Shown: piece after piece, positions 1 through 8,172 of the stretch
How the letters are laid out: every line of letters starts with the position of its first letter
Position numbering within the stretch: position 1 is the stretch's first letter
Source of the DNA: Mucilaginibacter corticis
Lineage (GTDB): Bacteria; Bacteroidota; Bacteroidia; Sphingobacteriales; Sphingobacteriaceae
Assembly (NCBI RefSeq): GCF_007558865.1
Contig: NZ_VLPK01000001.1
Coordinates: 2,232,001 to 2,296,000, forward strand
Length of the DNA: 64,000 bases
Reading direction: 5' to 3'
The notes under the pieces: generated by a model
What the model was told of the DNA's origin: nothing
Seen by the model: the letters and a program-made list of their open reading frames with translations, nothing else
The model's database searches: none
Made by a program: the position numbers and the translations under genes

Positions 1-710
1 CCTCGAATATCTCAGCCAACGCGCTCAGTGACGGCATACTTATAGCAGGCAACATAATTTACAACGCTTCATCCGGTGTGCAGATCGGTACAGCGGGTAC
101 CGTGGACATTCCGCTATTTTATTGGCCGGGTACTATTGTAAAATCACAATTATTATACGCCACACCTACGGTTTATTATGTAAAGACCGGACATTACCGG
201 CCGGACGTATATGGGGGTTATGATTTCAACCAGGATTTCCTGAGTGAGGTAGACCTCGCGTCCGGCACAGAAAAACAGCGCAGCAAGTTTAGCGACGGTT
301 ATATTTTAGTACCTAATACCAACACCATCACCCAGCGGTGGAACAATAAGCTGATCATCAGTCAATACCATATGCAACCGGCTAAATTTGATGGCAGCTA
401 CATCAGCGACCGTTATGGCAGCATTCCGGCCGACTTGTCGGCTGAACCGGTCTTTTTTGAGACGGATTTTTCAGGACGAAGTTCCGCGTACTTCATCGCC
501 GGTAACCTTATGTATTATTTTAAGGTTTTTTTGCCCCCCACAGCGATCAATCCATTTGTGCCAACGACCGCCAACCAGTTTCTGGCCATTGATTTAGTAA
601 CAGGTAAACAGCAATGGGCTAATGCCAAAAGTTTCGATGACTACAAAGGTTGGGCTATGGCGGCTTGCGTGTATGCAGGCGGTAAAGGGTATTCGCCCTT
701 TATGCAATAG
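1..710 (+). CDS. C-terminal part of a PQQ-like propeller protein (5' end outside window)
   Basis: The reading frame is open from base 3 to the stop at 708-710, so the gene starts upstream of the window. At least 235 residues are visible. Two segments look like PQQ-type propeller strands, VDLASGTEKQR and AIDLVTGKQQW, with the acidic-T/SG-KQ pattern seen in BamB-like and quinoprotein-like repeats. The frame closes soon after a glycine-rich tail. Nothing catalytic is visible and the start and any signal peptide lie outside. A secreted or periplasmic propeller is the best reading; the exact family is not recognised. The gene is followed by a short gap and a convergent small gene. Confidence 0.65.
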   Translation, partial: SNISANALSDGILIAGNIIYNASSGVQIGTAGTVDIPLFYWPGTIVKSQLLYATPTVYYVKTGHYRPDVYGGYDFNQDFLSEVDLASGTEKQRSKFSDGYILVPNTNTITQRWNNKLIISQYHMQPAKFDGSYISDRYGSIPADLSAEPVFFETDFSGRSSAYFIAGNLMYYFKVFLPPTAINPFVPTTANQFLAIDLVTGKQQWANAKSFDDYKGWAMAACVYAGGKGYSPFMQ

Positions 711-823
711 TGCATGACGACAGCTTGCACCCCAATCACCATTAGCGCAACTTTCCGCTCTCATTTTTTTTTCTTTGAGCAATCACCGGTTATAAAACCT
801 GACGTGGCGCAACAATTCTAAAC

Positions 824-1180
824 TTAGACCGACGGCGATATACTGTTGGCGGCAAGGATTATATTTAAGCGGTGTTCGCAGGCCATGCGGTCAATTTCAG
901 CCAGAATAGCCGGTGCAACATCGGGCAACTGGGCGATCGCCTGCTGCAGATTCGTCAATACTTGCTCCTGACTAGCATAAAGGTGCTGCATAACCGGATC
1001 GTCGGGTTCATGTAAGACCCTTACTATACAGATCAGATTGACGCTGGATTTGAACTGCAGCAACAATTCGCCGATCAGGATGCGTAATGCCTGTTCATCT
1101 TTCATGTATGCGTGTTTTCCTGTTAACAATTTTTCCATCTTCCTGTTTGGATCAGTTGGCCCGACGAGGGTTTCCTGCAA
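824..1180 (-). CDS. Small helical hypothetical protein
   Basis: A frame of 118 codons with no recognised family. The sequence is rich in leucine, alanine and glutamine, without a signal peptide or membrane segment, so it is probably a small cytoplasmic helical protein. Two starts are possible. The internal ATG at 1136-1138 (MEKLLTGKHAYMKDEQ) has AGGAAG directly upstream and gives 104 residues. The outer ATG at 1178-1180 has no purine-rich stretch. I prefer the inner start but give the full frame. It lies divergently from the histidine kinase gene and shares an 80-base gap with it. Confidence 0.45.
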   Translation of the reverse strand: MQETLVGPTDPNRKMEKLLTGKHAYMKDEQALRILIGELLLQFKSSVNLICIVRVLHEPDDPVMQHLYASQEQVLTNLQQAIAQLPDVAPAILAEIDRMACEHRLNIILAANSISPSV

Positions 1181-1261
1181 ACATTAAAAGGATGGGGTTG
1201 TTAAGCTTTTAAAACTTTGCCTTTGGTGCGGCCAGGGTTAATTTAATCTTTTAATGACAGT

Positions 1262-2377
1262 TTGTGGCCAATGATCACTTTCAAGAACGACCAAATTTCG
1301 TTTAAAGCGGAACAACACGAGGCGAGTTCCATTAATAATCGAAGCCTCCACATCATAAAAACGGATCTGCAAGGCCATTTTACTTATCTCAACCGCTTAT
1401 TTTGTGAGACCACGGGTATTCTTGAAAGCAATTATATTGGCAAACACTACCTGGAACTGGTATTGACCGAGGACCGTGCTTTATGCAGCAAAGTTTTCGA
1501 AGAATGTCTTAAGGATCCGGAAAGGGTTCATACTGCCCGGCTGGGCAAACACACACCGCTGGGGATCGCCTACACGCAATGGGAATTTATCAGCTTAGTG
1601 GACGAGATGGGAAACCTCAAAGAGGTACTTTGCATGGGTCATGACGTGACCAGCCTGATCCTGCGGCAGGAAACCCTGGAAAACCTGGTGGCCAATACCT
1701 CCCGCCAGAATGAACGGCTGACCGAATTCACGTATATCGTGTCCCATAACATTCGTTCGCATGTAGCCAATTTAAGCGGAATTATCGATGGTATCGATCA
1801 AAACGACCGGGAGGATGTTTCCTACTCTCTCGAACTGTTAAAACTTAGTATCAATGCTTTGGACAGTACCATTCATTATTTGAATGACATCATTACCATA
1901 CAGGCCGAAAAGAGTCTTCCGCTGGAAAAGATCAACCTGTTACGGGAAGCGACCAAGGTTTGCAAACTCCTGCAACTCCCGCTCGCTGAAGCAGGCGCAG
2001 AACTGCGTATGCAAATTTCGGAAACCGTTATCCTGCTCACCAACCCGGCTTACCTTGAAAGTATTTTGCTGAACTTGCTGACCAATGCGCTGAAATACAG
2101 GGATCCAGCCAGGCAGCTTGTGATCGAAATGTCGCTGGTGATCGAAGGCGATTGTCAGGTGTTGCGAGTAAAGGATAATGGTTTGGGCATTGACCTGCGA
2201 CGGCATGGTGACAGGCTGTTCAAAATGTTCGGGAAGTTTCATGGCAACGATGATGCCAGGGGAGTTGGGCTCTTTATCGTAAAAACCCAAGTGGAGGCCT
2301 TAGGTGGGGAGATCACAGTAGAAAGTGAGCCTGGGAAAGGTTCCATATTCAATGTATGCTTTAAGATCGGAGAATAA
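1262..2377 (+). CDS. PAS-domain sensor histidine kinase
   Basis: Soluble sensor kinase of 371 residues without membrane segments. Residues about 25-135 form a PAS domain (IIKTDLQGHFTYLNRLF, then GHDVTSLI at the PAC end). The dimerisation helix carries the phospho-acceptor in IVSHNIRSH, His162. The ATPase part has the N box NLLTNALKY (Asn275), the G1 box VKDNGLGIDL and a G2 box GVGLFIVKTQ near the C-terminus. The stop overlaps the start of the next gene by one base (TAATG), so the kinase and the BLUF photosensor are translationally coupled. The kinase probably responds to the signal sensed by that partner or by its own PAS domain. A cognate response regulator is not adjacent. Confidence 0.85.
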   Translation: MWPMITFKNDQISFKAEQHEASSINNRSLHIIKTDLQGHFTYLNRLFCETTGILESNYIGKHYLELVLTEDRALCSKVFEECLKDPERVHTARLGKHTPLGIAYTQWEFISLVDEMGNLKEVLCMGHDVTSLILRQETLENLVANTSRQNERLTEFTYIVSHNIRSHVANLSGIIDGIDQNDREDVSYSLELLKLSINALDSTIHYLNDIITIQAEKSLPLEKINLLREATKVCKLLQLPLAEAGAELRMQISETVILLTNPAYLESILLNLLTNALKYRDPARQLVIEMSLVIEGDCQVLRVKDNGLGIDLRRHGDRLFKMFGKFHGNDDARGVGLFIVKTQVEALGGEITVESEPGKGSIFNVCFKIGE

Positions 2378-2823
2378 TGCTGTTTTCGCTAATTTATATG
2401 AGTAAAGCCTGTGGACCGATGGATCATGGCGCACTCCATCAGTTACTGGAAACGGCGCGAGCTTATAATCATGACCATGGGATCACGGGCATGTTGTTGT
2501 ATAACAAAATGGGACAAGCAACTGATGATGCCGGCCGGTTCATCCAGGTATTGGAAGGTGTAAGGCCAGAAGTACTTACGCTCTTCGAGAAAATCAAAAC
2601 GGATGATCGGCATCTGAAGGTAAAATTGCTTTACCAGACGGAGATCAGGGAGCGTAGCTTCCGGGACTGGTCCATGGGTTTTGCGGCCTTAACCGAGGAA
2701 ACGGCGGCCGGGTTTCCCGGTTATTTCGAACTCAACGATGATTTTTTGCTAGAAAAACCCAAAGAACAGTTTGATATGGCAATGATCTTTTTACGCAGTT
2801 TTTACCAGTTAAGCGGACGCTGA
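2377..2823 (+). CDS. BLUF-domain blue-light sensor
   Basis: A stand-alone BLUF (blue light using FAD) protein of 148 residues. The flavin-switch residues of the family are all present: Tyr7 in SLIYMSKA, Asn31 in ARAYNHDHGITG, Gln57 in RFIQVLEG, and Trp98/Met100 in RDWSMGF. The loop before the conserved Gln (KMGQATDDAGR) is several residues longer than in typical BLUF proteins. The start codon overlaps the stop of the histidine kinase, so light sensing probably feeds that kinase, which would be an uncommon pairing. There is no output domain in this chain. Directly downstream, in another frame, lies a degraded PAS domain that may once have been part of this protein. Confidence 0.85.
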   Translation: MLFSLIYMSKACGPMDHGALHQLLETARAYNHDHGITGMLLYNKMGQATDDAGRFIQVLEGVRPEVLTLFEKIKTDDRHLKVKLLYQTEIRERSFRDWSMGFAALTEETAAGFPGYFELNDDFLLEKPKEQFDMAMIFLRSFYQLSGR

Positions 2824-3091
2824 TATCGGCTACAATGATAGCATTAGGAACCCAACAGGGCAGAACCGCTTCAAGAGGATTTTCGAGGCTTTCGGACGTA
2901 GCGAGATCAACGAGGGCATGTGCCAGTTGCTGGATTATCCCATGCAAGAGATCCTGGGCACCAAGATCATGGTTTATACCCATCCTGACTATCGGGAAAG
3001 ATGGCACCAGCTGCAACTAGCATTATGGCATCACGAATTGGCGGAAAGCAGTTTTAATCATGAGCTTAGTACGTCGGGGTACAACTTTTAG
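2813..3091 (+). pseudogene. PAS-domain remnant without start codon
   Basis: Frame 2 is open from 2813 to the stop at 3089-3091 but has no usable start before the internal ATG near 2927. The translation contains INEGMCQLLDYPMQEILG followed by THPDYRERWHQLQ, which matches the PAS pattern of N-x-A-F-C-x-L-x-G-Y-x-x-E-E-L-L-G then T-H-P-D-D. The frame begins inside the 3' end of the BLUF gene, offset by one base. I read it as the leftover of a PAS gene, or of a C-terminal PAS domain of the BLUF protein cut off by a frameshift. Confidence 0.5.
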
Positions 3092-3124
3092 TTTTTAAAG
3101 TTACGATAGATCGTCCGCAACGCC

Positions 3125-3132
3125 TAATTTTG
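3125..3132 (+). promoter_or_regulatory. Bacteroidota-type -7 box (TAATTTTG)
   Basis: TAATTTTG matches the TAnnTTTG -7 element of Bacteroidota promoters and lies 21 bases upstream of the DUF808 start codon. No convincing -33 TTTG element at the usual spacing was identified. Confidence 0.4.
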
Positions 3133-3153
3133 CCCCTGTAAAGAGAAAATTCC

Positions 3154-3962
3154 ATGGCTTCAGGCATTTTTGCAATTCTGGATGATATCGGCGCACTTAT
3201 GGATGACGTGGCGGTAACGACCAAAGTGGCTGCTACCAAAACGACGGGCATTTTAGGGGATGACCTGGCGGTAAATGCCGAGAAAGCTACCGGCTTTGTC
3301 GCCTCGCGCGAATTGCCGGTGCTTTGGGCGATCACCAAAGGTTCGCTGTTCAACAAGCTCATCATCGTACCGCTGGCCTTGCTGCTGAATGCCTTTTTCC
3401 CGGCAGCTATTACAGTCATTCTGCTATTAGGCGGGATGTACCTGGCTTATGAAGGTGTTGAAAAGATCGTGGAGTTCCTGTTCCATCGCGCACATCAGCC
3501 GGAAGTAGTCACTGCCTCAGAGCCTGTTGACCCGGTGACGGCCGAAAAAGCCAAGATCAAAGCGGCGGTAACGACTGACCTGATCCTATCGGTGGAGATC
3601 GTGATTATCGCGCTGGGGACGGTGGCGTCTATGGCATCGTGGCGCTGATCGTCCGCATGGATGATGCCGGTTACCGCCTGATCGGCCGGACGAAGAACAA
3701 GGGCTGGCTTGCCGTGTTAGGGCGCCTACTGGTGCGCGCGTTACCCGTCATTATCAAAATGCTAAGCTTCGTCGGCACCCTGGCCCTGTTGCTGGTGGCC
3801 GGCGGTTTATTTGTCCACCAAGTGGAGGCGCTGCACCACCTTTGGCCGGCGATGCCAGGTTTGCTTAAAGAACTGCTGTCGGGACTGGCCGGCGGCCTGC
3901 TCGTGCTGGGAATGGTCAGCGGTGTAAGGCGCTTGAAAAGAGTCCGGACGCCAGGGCATTGA
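3154..3962 (+). pseudogene. DUF808 (YedI-like) membrane protein broken by an internal deletion
   Basis: The first frame (3154-3648) gives the N-terminal part of a DUF808/YedI protein: MASGIFAILDDIGALMDD, the TTGILGDDLAVNA motif, RELPVLW and two membrane segments, ending abruptly after EIVIIALGTV. The second frame, entered around 3618, continues with the expected GVYGIVALIVRMDDAGY and the C-terminal membrane segments to 3962. Compared with E. coli YedI from memory, about twenty residues between the two conserved blocks are missing and the frame shifts, consistent with loss of roughly 60 bases not divisible by three. The protein cannot be made in full unless the sequence is wrong here. The family's function is unknown. 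Confidence 0.8.
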
Positions 3963-3989
3963 GGTTAAAGATTCTTTGTGCCTTTTTCG

Positions 3990-3997
3990 TAGTTTTG
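3990..3997 (+). promoter_or_regulatory. -7 box (TAGTTTTG) directly before the DoxX-like gene
   Basis: TAGTTTTG fits TAnnTTTG and ends only four bases before the ATG at 4002. If used, transcription would begin at or next to the start codon, giving a leaderless or nearly leaderless mRNA. A TTTG at 3975-3978 is closer than the usual -33 spacing. Confidence 0.4.
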
Positions 3998-4001
3998 TTT
4001 T

Positions 4002-4676
4002 ATGACCCTGCAGGAAGCCCGCCAAAACCGCTGGATGCGTTATTTTACCACTTTTGTCAGAGTGGCCCTCGCCTTTGGCTTTTTTACTGCCGGGATGGTT
4101 AAGATCATGGGCGAACGTTTTGCCAGCGGCCTCTCGGTGAATCATCCCATGGGGCATTACCTGGAAGCGCTGTCGCATACCGGCAATTATTACCTCTTCA
4201 TCGGTATTGCCCAGGTCCTGGCCGCTGTCTTACTGCTCATCCCGCGCACGGCCTTGCTCGGTGCCATCCTGTATTTTCCGGTCATCCTGAACATCTGCAT
4301 CCTTTCACTGGCGGTTCGTTTTGAAGGCTCCCTCATTACCTCCCCGCTCATGGTCTTGGCTAATTTGTACCTGCTGTTATGGGATTGCGACAAACTCAAA
4401 CCCCTATTCCAAAGGGCTAACCGCCCGCAAACGCTCAGCAACCAATTCCCCTGGAAATTCTTCGCAGCCGGTTTGGCCATAGTCGCATTGGTCGTATTGA
4501 TCCTGACCCACGTCTACGACATCATGCCCCGCAACAGCCTTTCCGATTGCGAAACGCAATGCAAAAACAGCAAAGACCCCGCGGCCTGCAAAGTCTTTTG
4601 CGAAGGGATTCACAGCAAAGGCGAACCGCTGGACAAAGCGCTCGACGATTATCACCGCGCCATTCAAAACAAATAG
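4002..4676 (+). CDS. DoxX-like membrane protein
   Basis: A protein of 224 residues with about five hydrophobic helices. The first helix region FVRVALAFGFFTAGMVKIMG followed by an extracytoplasmic loop (NHPMGHYLEAL) and YYLFIGIAQVLAAVLLLIP is typical of the DoxX/DoxD family of small integral membrane proteins. The C-terminal 40 residues form a soluble tail with four cysteines (DCETQCKNS and KVFCEG), which may bind metal or form disulphides. It is followed after 20 bases by a secreted DUF4440-like gene. Family members are linked to redox or thiosulfate metabolism in some organisms, but the role here is not known. Confidence 0.7.
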   Translation: MTLQEARQNRWMRYFTTFVRVALAFGFFTAGMVKIMGERFASGLSVNHPMGHYLEALSHTGNYYLFIGIAQVLAAVLLLIPRTALLGAILYFPVILNICILSLAVRFEGSLITSPLMVLANLYLLLWDCDKLKPLFQRANRPQTLSNQFPWKFFAAGLAIVALVVLILTHVYDIMPRNSLSDCETQCKNSKDPAACKVFCEGIHSKGEPLDKALDDYHRAIQNK

Positions 4677-4696
4677 CTGATATTGCAATCCATTAA

Positions 4697-5425
4697 ATGA
4701 AAAAGATCAATTTATTTTTATTATCGCTTGGTTTGTTTGCTTTTATAAACCATGCTAACGCCCAAAACGATAGCACAACCAAAGCTCACCAAATACTGCG
4801 CTTAGAACAGCAACTGGCAGATGCTTTGCAGATTGACACCGCCTTATGGTCGAAATATCTTGATCCTACCTGGCATATTGTCGACGAAGATGGCAACGGT
4901 ATGTTTAAAAAGGAGTTTCTGACTTCATTCAAACCCTTTCCTAAAAGTATTGCCATTCATGCCGAAGTAACGAAACCTGTATTTTCCTTTCACGGCGACG
5001 TGGCGGTAGTACAATATGTGGCTGATGAATATGAAACCGCTTACGGGCAACAGGTCCACACTACCTACGGCACCATGGATGTGTGGTACCGTAAAGGTGA
5101 CTCGTGGCGCATGCTAAGCATGGAAGATTTCGAGATCCCTGCCCTGCCGCCAGCCGTTAAAGTCAGCGATGATATTCTTAAAAGCTACACAGGCACTTAT
5201 CGCTTGGATGACGACCATATTGCCATTGTAGAATTAAAAGATGGCAACCTTAACCTACAAAAGAATAAAGGCGCTATCGTGCCTTTACATGCCGAAACCT
5301 ACAACGTTTTTTTTAGAAAAGAAGATGCGCGGGGGCGCAAACTGTTTGTTAAAGACGAGAACGGACAGTGGCAGTTACGAGAGCGGCGCAATGGGCAGGA
5401 TTTAGTGTGGAGGCGGATTAATTAA
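4697..5425 (+). CDS. Secreted SnoaL/DUF4440-like protein
   Basis: 242 residues with a signal peptide ending in NHANAQ. Residues about 30-150 resemble the NTF2-like DUF4440/SnoaL fold (LEQQLADAL, then DVAVVQYVADEY and GTMDVWYRKGDSWRM). The C-terminal part (about 165-240) looks like the small beta-barrel often attached to such proteins or to secreted beta-lactamase-like enzymes (SYTGTYRLDDD). No catalytic residues can be named. The 3' end overlaps the convergent TolB-like pseudogene by 24 bases. Confidence 0.65.
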   Translation: MKKINLFLLSLGLFAFINHANAQNDSTTKAHQILRLEQQLADALQIDTALWSKYLDPTWHIVDEDGNGMFKKEFLTSFKPFPKSIAIHAEVTKPVFSFHGDVAVVQYVADEYETAYGQQVHTTYGTMDVWYRKGDSWRMLSMEDFEIPALPPAVKVSDDILKSYTGTYRLDDDHIAIVELKDGNLNLQKNKGAIVPLHAETYNVFFRKEDARGRKLFVKDENGQWQLRERRNGQDLVWRRIN

Positions 5426-6329
5426 TCCCTCCAGCGCTATCTGGTAAATGTTTCGTAGTCCGTTTTTATTGCTGTGCAGTTGTTGTAATATTTTTTGGGT
5501 ACCGGCCGGCTTTTCGCGTTCAGCAGGCGCTATTGTTTCTCTGGCCGACGAAAAATAGAGTGTTTTATTATCGCGCGACAGACCGGCAGAACCGTCCGCG
5601 CCCGGGGTATTTACCTGCGGGCCCAAGTTAATGGGCGCTGACCATTGCCCGTCTGTATTGCGAGATATCCATAAGTCTGTGCTGCCTATTCCCTTGCGGT
5701 TATTGCTTGAAAAAACGACAAAGTTTTCATCGCTGGCTACCATCGGGTCAAAATCAATGAATTCTTTAGCGTTAAATCCTAATTTTTCAGGCGGCAGGAA
5801 ATTGCCGTTTTTATACACGCAGCGATAGATCTCCGAATCCCCGTCAGCCGACATGGAGAAATAAATGTTTCCGTTTGCGGTAAAAGTGCAGTGGTTAGCT
5901 ATCGCGCTATCGGGTATTGGTAAATTAACCAAAATCGGCTCTGAAACAACCTCCGCCCCTTTTAATTTCACGCGGTACAATTTATAGGCGTAGTCCTTAA
6001 ACGGCTTACCGGGAACAGGTCTGTCAGACGAGAAATACAAATACTGCCCATCAGCCGATACAAAAGGATCGCAATCGCGGTATTGCCCGGTAAATTTTAC
6101 GGCCTGTGGCGCGCTCCAAGCTCCGTTCTTTAACTTGGAATAAAACAGGGCGATGTAGGACCAATTAACGCTGGCTTTTGTAAAGAACACTGTTGCGATC
6201 AGGTGTAAAACTGGCGTTAAAGGTCATATCACCATTATTGATAACGCTGCCCCCAAATAGTTGTGCCGGGCTTTGCGCGCGGGCAATAATGGCGTTAAAT
6301 GATAGCACGATTACAATTAATCTTTTCAT
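5402..6329 (-). pseudogene. TolB-like (WD40/PD40) secreted propeller protein with a frameshift
   Basis: The ATG at 6327-6329 begins a signal peptide (MKRLIVIVLSFNAIIARAQ) and the conserved NASFTPDRN of PD40 proteins, but this frame stops at 6165. The matching continuation TVFFTKASVNW lies in another frame that is open to 5402 and contains repeated strands such as RDCDPFVSADGQYLYFSSD and DNKTLYFSSARE. The junction is at about 6190-6196, where CAACAGTG would have to be CAACACAGTG, so a CA pair appears lost. Without the shift the protein would be about 309 residues. It is one base pair group away from the next gene, in an apparent operon with a paralogous propeller gene at 7093-8025. Confidence 0.8.
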
Positions 6330-6332
6330 CGC

Positions 6333-7091
6333 TTAATTAACATTAACGGGCATTCTTATTTTTGATCGGTGCATGCCCTGGCCGTAGTCGTCTTCTTCCC
6401 GTAAAAAGTCATGGCCGGCCTTGCTGATCCAATAAGTTTCTGAGTAAGTGATTTTACCGGATGTACCCTTGGTGAATAATTTCCAGCAATCTACCTGCTT
6501 ACCGCCGTAATTGAGGACTTCGCTGCCGATAACCGTGTATTTTATAAATTCGGGTGGTGAAAGTCCGGCGTCGTAAAAGTTGATCGCAAATACTTTACCA
6601 GCAGCCAGCGGCAGCATTTCAAAAATTTCAATGTCGACGTTCCAGTTATAATTAGGCGCATGAAAATCGAGTTTAAAGTCTTTTCTAAAATTATTTGCTA
6701 CGCTGTCCGCTCCAACAATATTGCTGTCTGTCCAGTTATAGGCACCGGTTTTTCCCTGTACCATTTCTTTGTGATAGATGGGCGCAAAATCCGAGGCCCG
6801 ATTGATCGAATAAGCCTGCCGGTAACGTAAGGTGTCGGAAGCATACCAGTGTTGCGTAGTGGTGAATACCAGTTGGCCACTGCGTTGCTCTTTTTTGATC
6901 TCACGCATCCAATACCACAAAAAGCGGCTTTTAGGTGTTCTGGGATCGGTGATTACAATCATATATTGCCGCATCCCGGGTTTTAACCAGGCCGTGTTTA
7001 AAGCTTTACCCGGTAAACGGATAGTATCGGTTTGGGCATATCCGCTTGTGGAAAGGGTGATCAGCAAGATGGGTATTATTATTTTTTTCAT
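6333..7091 (-). CDS. Secreted hypothetical protein (DUF3108-like)
   Basis: 252 residues with a signal peptide ending in TSGYAQ. The body is beta-rich, with repeated aromatic strands (TTQHWYASDTLRYRQAY, IEIFEMLPLAAGKVFAINFY) and a closing segment where a cysteine sits in KQVDCWKLFT. The arrangement resembles DUF3108-type periplasmic lipid- or polymer-handling proteins, an assignment made from overall pattern only. It sits between two TolB-like genes with gaps of one to three bases, so the three genes form one minus-strand operon. Confidence 0.55.
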   Translation of the reverse strand: MKKIIIPILLITLSTSGYAQTDTIRLPGKALNTAWLKPGMRQYMIVITDPRTPKSRFLWYWMREIKKEQRSGQLVFTTTQHWYASDTLRYRQAYSINRASDFAPIYHKEMVQGKTGAYNWTDSNIVGADSVANNFRKDFKLDFHAPNYNWNVDIEIFEMLPLAAGKVFAINFYDAGLSPPEFIKYTVIGSEVLNYGGKQVDCWKLFTKGTSGKITYSETYWISKAGHDFLREEDDYGQGMHRSKIRMPVNVN

Positions 7092-7092
7092 G

Positions 7093-8025
7093 TCAATGAT
7101 TTAAATGGATCGGGATCATTAGGATATTACCTCTGTTGTTATACAAACTGTTGTTTTCGTTTAGCAATTGATCATACGTTAATGCAGGGCCGTTCAGGTC
7201 GCGTTTGTAAAATCCGGCAATCCGGTCAGAAGTGTAGTATAAAATTTTACCATCGGCCGAGACGTGGGGAGAGGATAAATTGTTGCCATTGTTCACTTCG
7301 GGTCCCAGCTTTTCTTCCTTTGTCCAGGCGCCATTCTGCTTAAAACTCACGCATAGGTCGTTTCCATCCAGGTAAACCAGGTAGGATTCATCCGGCGCTA
7401 TAAAGGGATCCTGTATCTCGGTTGCACCAGGGATAAGAAGTTGTTGAGGTTTATCGTAATGATCACCTTCGCGGATAGCGAAAAAGCTTTGCATACCAGT
7501 CAGGCCCTTGCGGGGCGAACAGTAATACAATGTACCCTTAGCACTTACCGATGGTGCGTAGTTGCCAACGCCGGTTAAGTTAATTGTCGAATCCAAATGA
7601 GCAGGTGTTCCCCAACTACCGTCTGTTTGTTTTTTTACCTTCCAGATGTGAATAGCCGCCTGTGGCACATTTGGTGCGGCACCAGGCAAATAAGGCCGGC
7701 TTGATATAAAAAACAACGCCTTACCATCCGGTGTAACAAACGGATCGGTATCCCTGAATTTGCCGGAAAATGGTACGACCTCCGGTCGCTGCCAGGCGCC
7801 ATTCACTTTTTTGGCAGTGATGATGGTCCAGAAAACGTCACCTAGTGAACTGTAAGCGGTATTGCCATCGGGTGAAAAAGAAACCGACCATTCACTATAG
7901 GGTGTTGAAAGTATACCGGGCGCAAATACCTGCGGCATTGCGCCGCTGTCAATTAACCGGCGGCTTTGGGCCAACGTGCTTATGGTTATTGATGAAGCAA
8001 AAAACAGGAGAAGATACTTTTTCAT
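7093..8025 (-). CDS. Secreted TolB-like (PD40) beta-propeller protein
   Basis: 310 residues from the ATG at 8023-8025, chosen because it gives a clean signal peptide (MKKYLLLFFASSITISTLAQ); the frame extends 15 codons further upstream without support. Propeller strands recur as SFSPDGNTAYSS, DPFVTPDGKALFFISS, APSVSAKGTLYYCS and SPHVSADGKILYYTSD, the S/T-x-D-G-x-x-L-Y-F-S-S pattern of PD40/WD40-like repeats. Such proteins often bind partners or ligands in the periplasm. It is the first gene of a three-gene operon and is divergent from the 8173 gene. The downstream paralogue at 5402-6329 is frameshifted. Confidence 0.75.
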   Translation of the reverse strand: MKKYLLLFFASSITISTLAQSRRLIDSGAMPQVFAPGILSTPYSEWSVSFSPDGNTAYSSLGDVFWTIITAKKVNGAWQRPEVVPFSGKFRDTDPFVTPDGKALFFISSRPYLPGAAPNVPQAAIHIWKVKKQTDGSWGTPAHLDSTINLTGVGNYAPSVSAKGTLYYCSPRKGLTGMQSFFAIREGDHYDKPQQLLIPGATEIQDPFIAPDESYLVYLDGNDLCVSFKQNGAWTKEEKLGPEVNNGNNLSSPHVSADGKILYYTSDRIAGFYKRDLNGPALTYDQLLNENNSLYNNRGNILMIPIHLNH

Positions 8026-8172
8026 ATTCCAAACCTGCTCACTGGTCGTGCTATTGGCAAAATAAATCAATAACTACCCTATTTTTTTAAACGAATACCG
8101 CGACCATTTAAAAAACCGGGCAGGCGATTGAAAAGCTGCCTTTGGGTTGACAGCAGTAAATAATTTAGTAGC

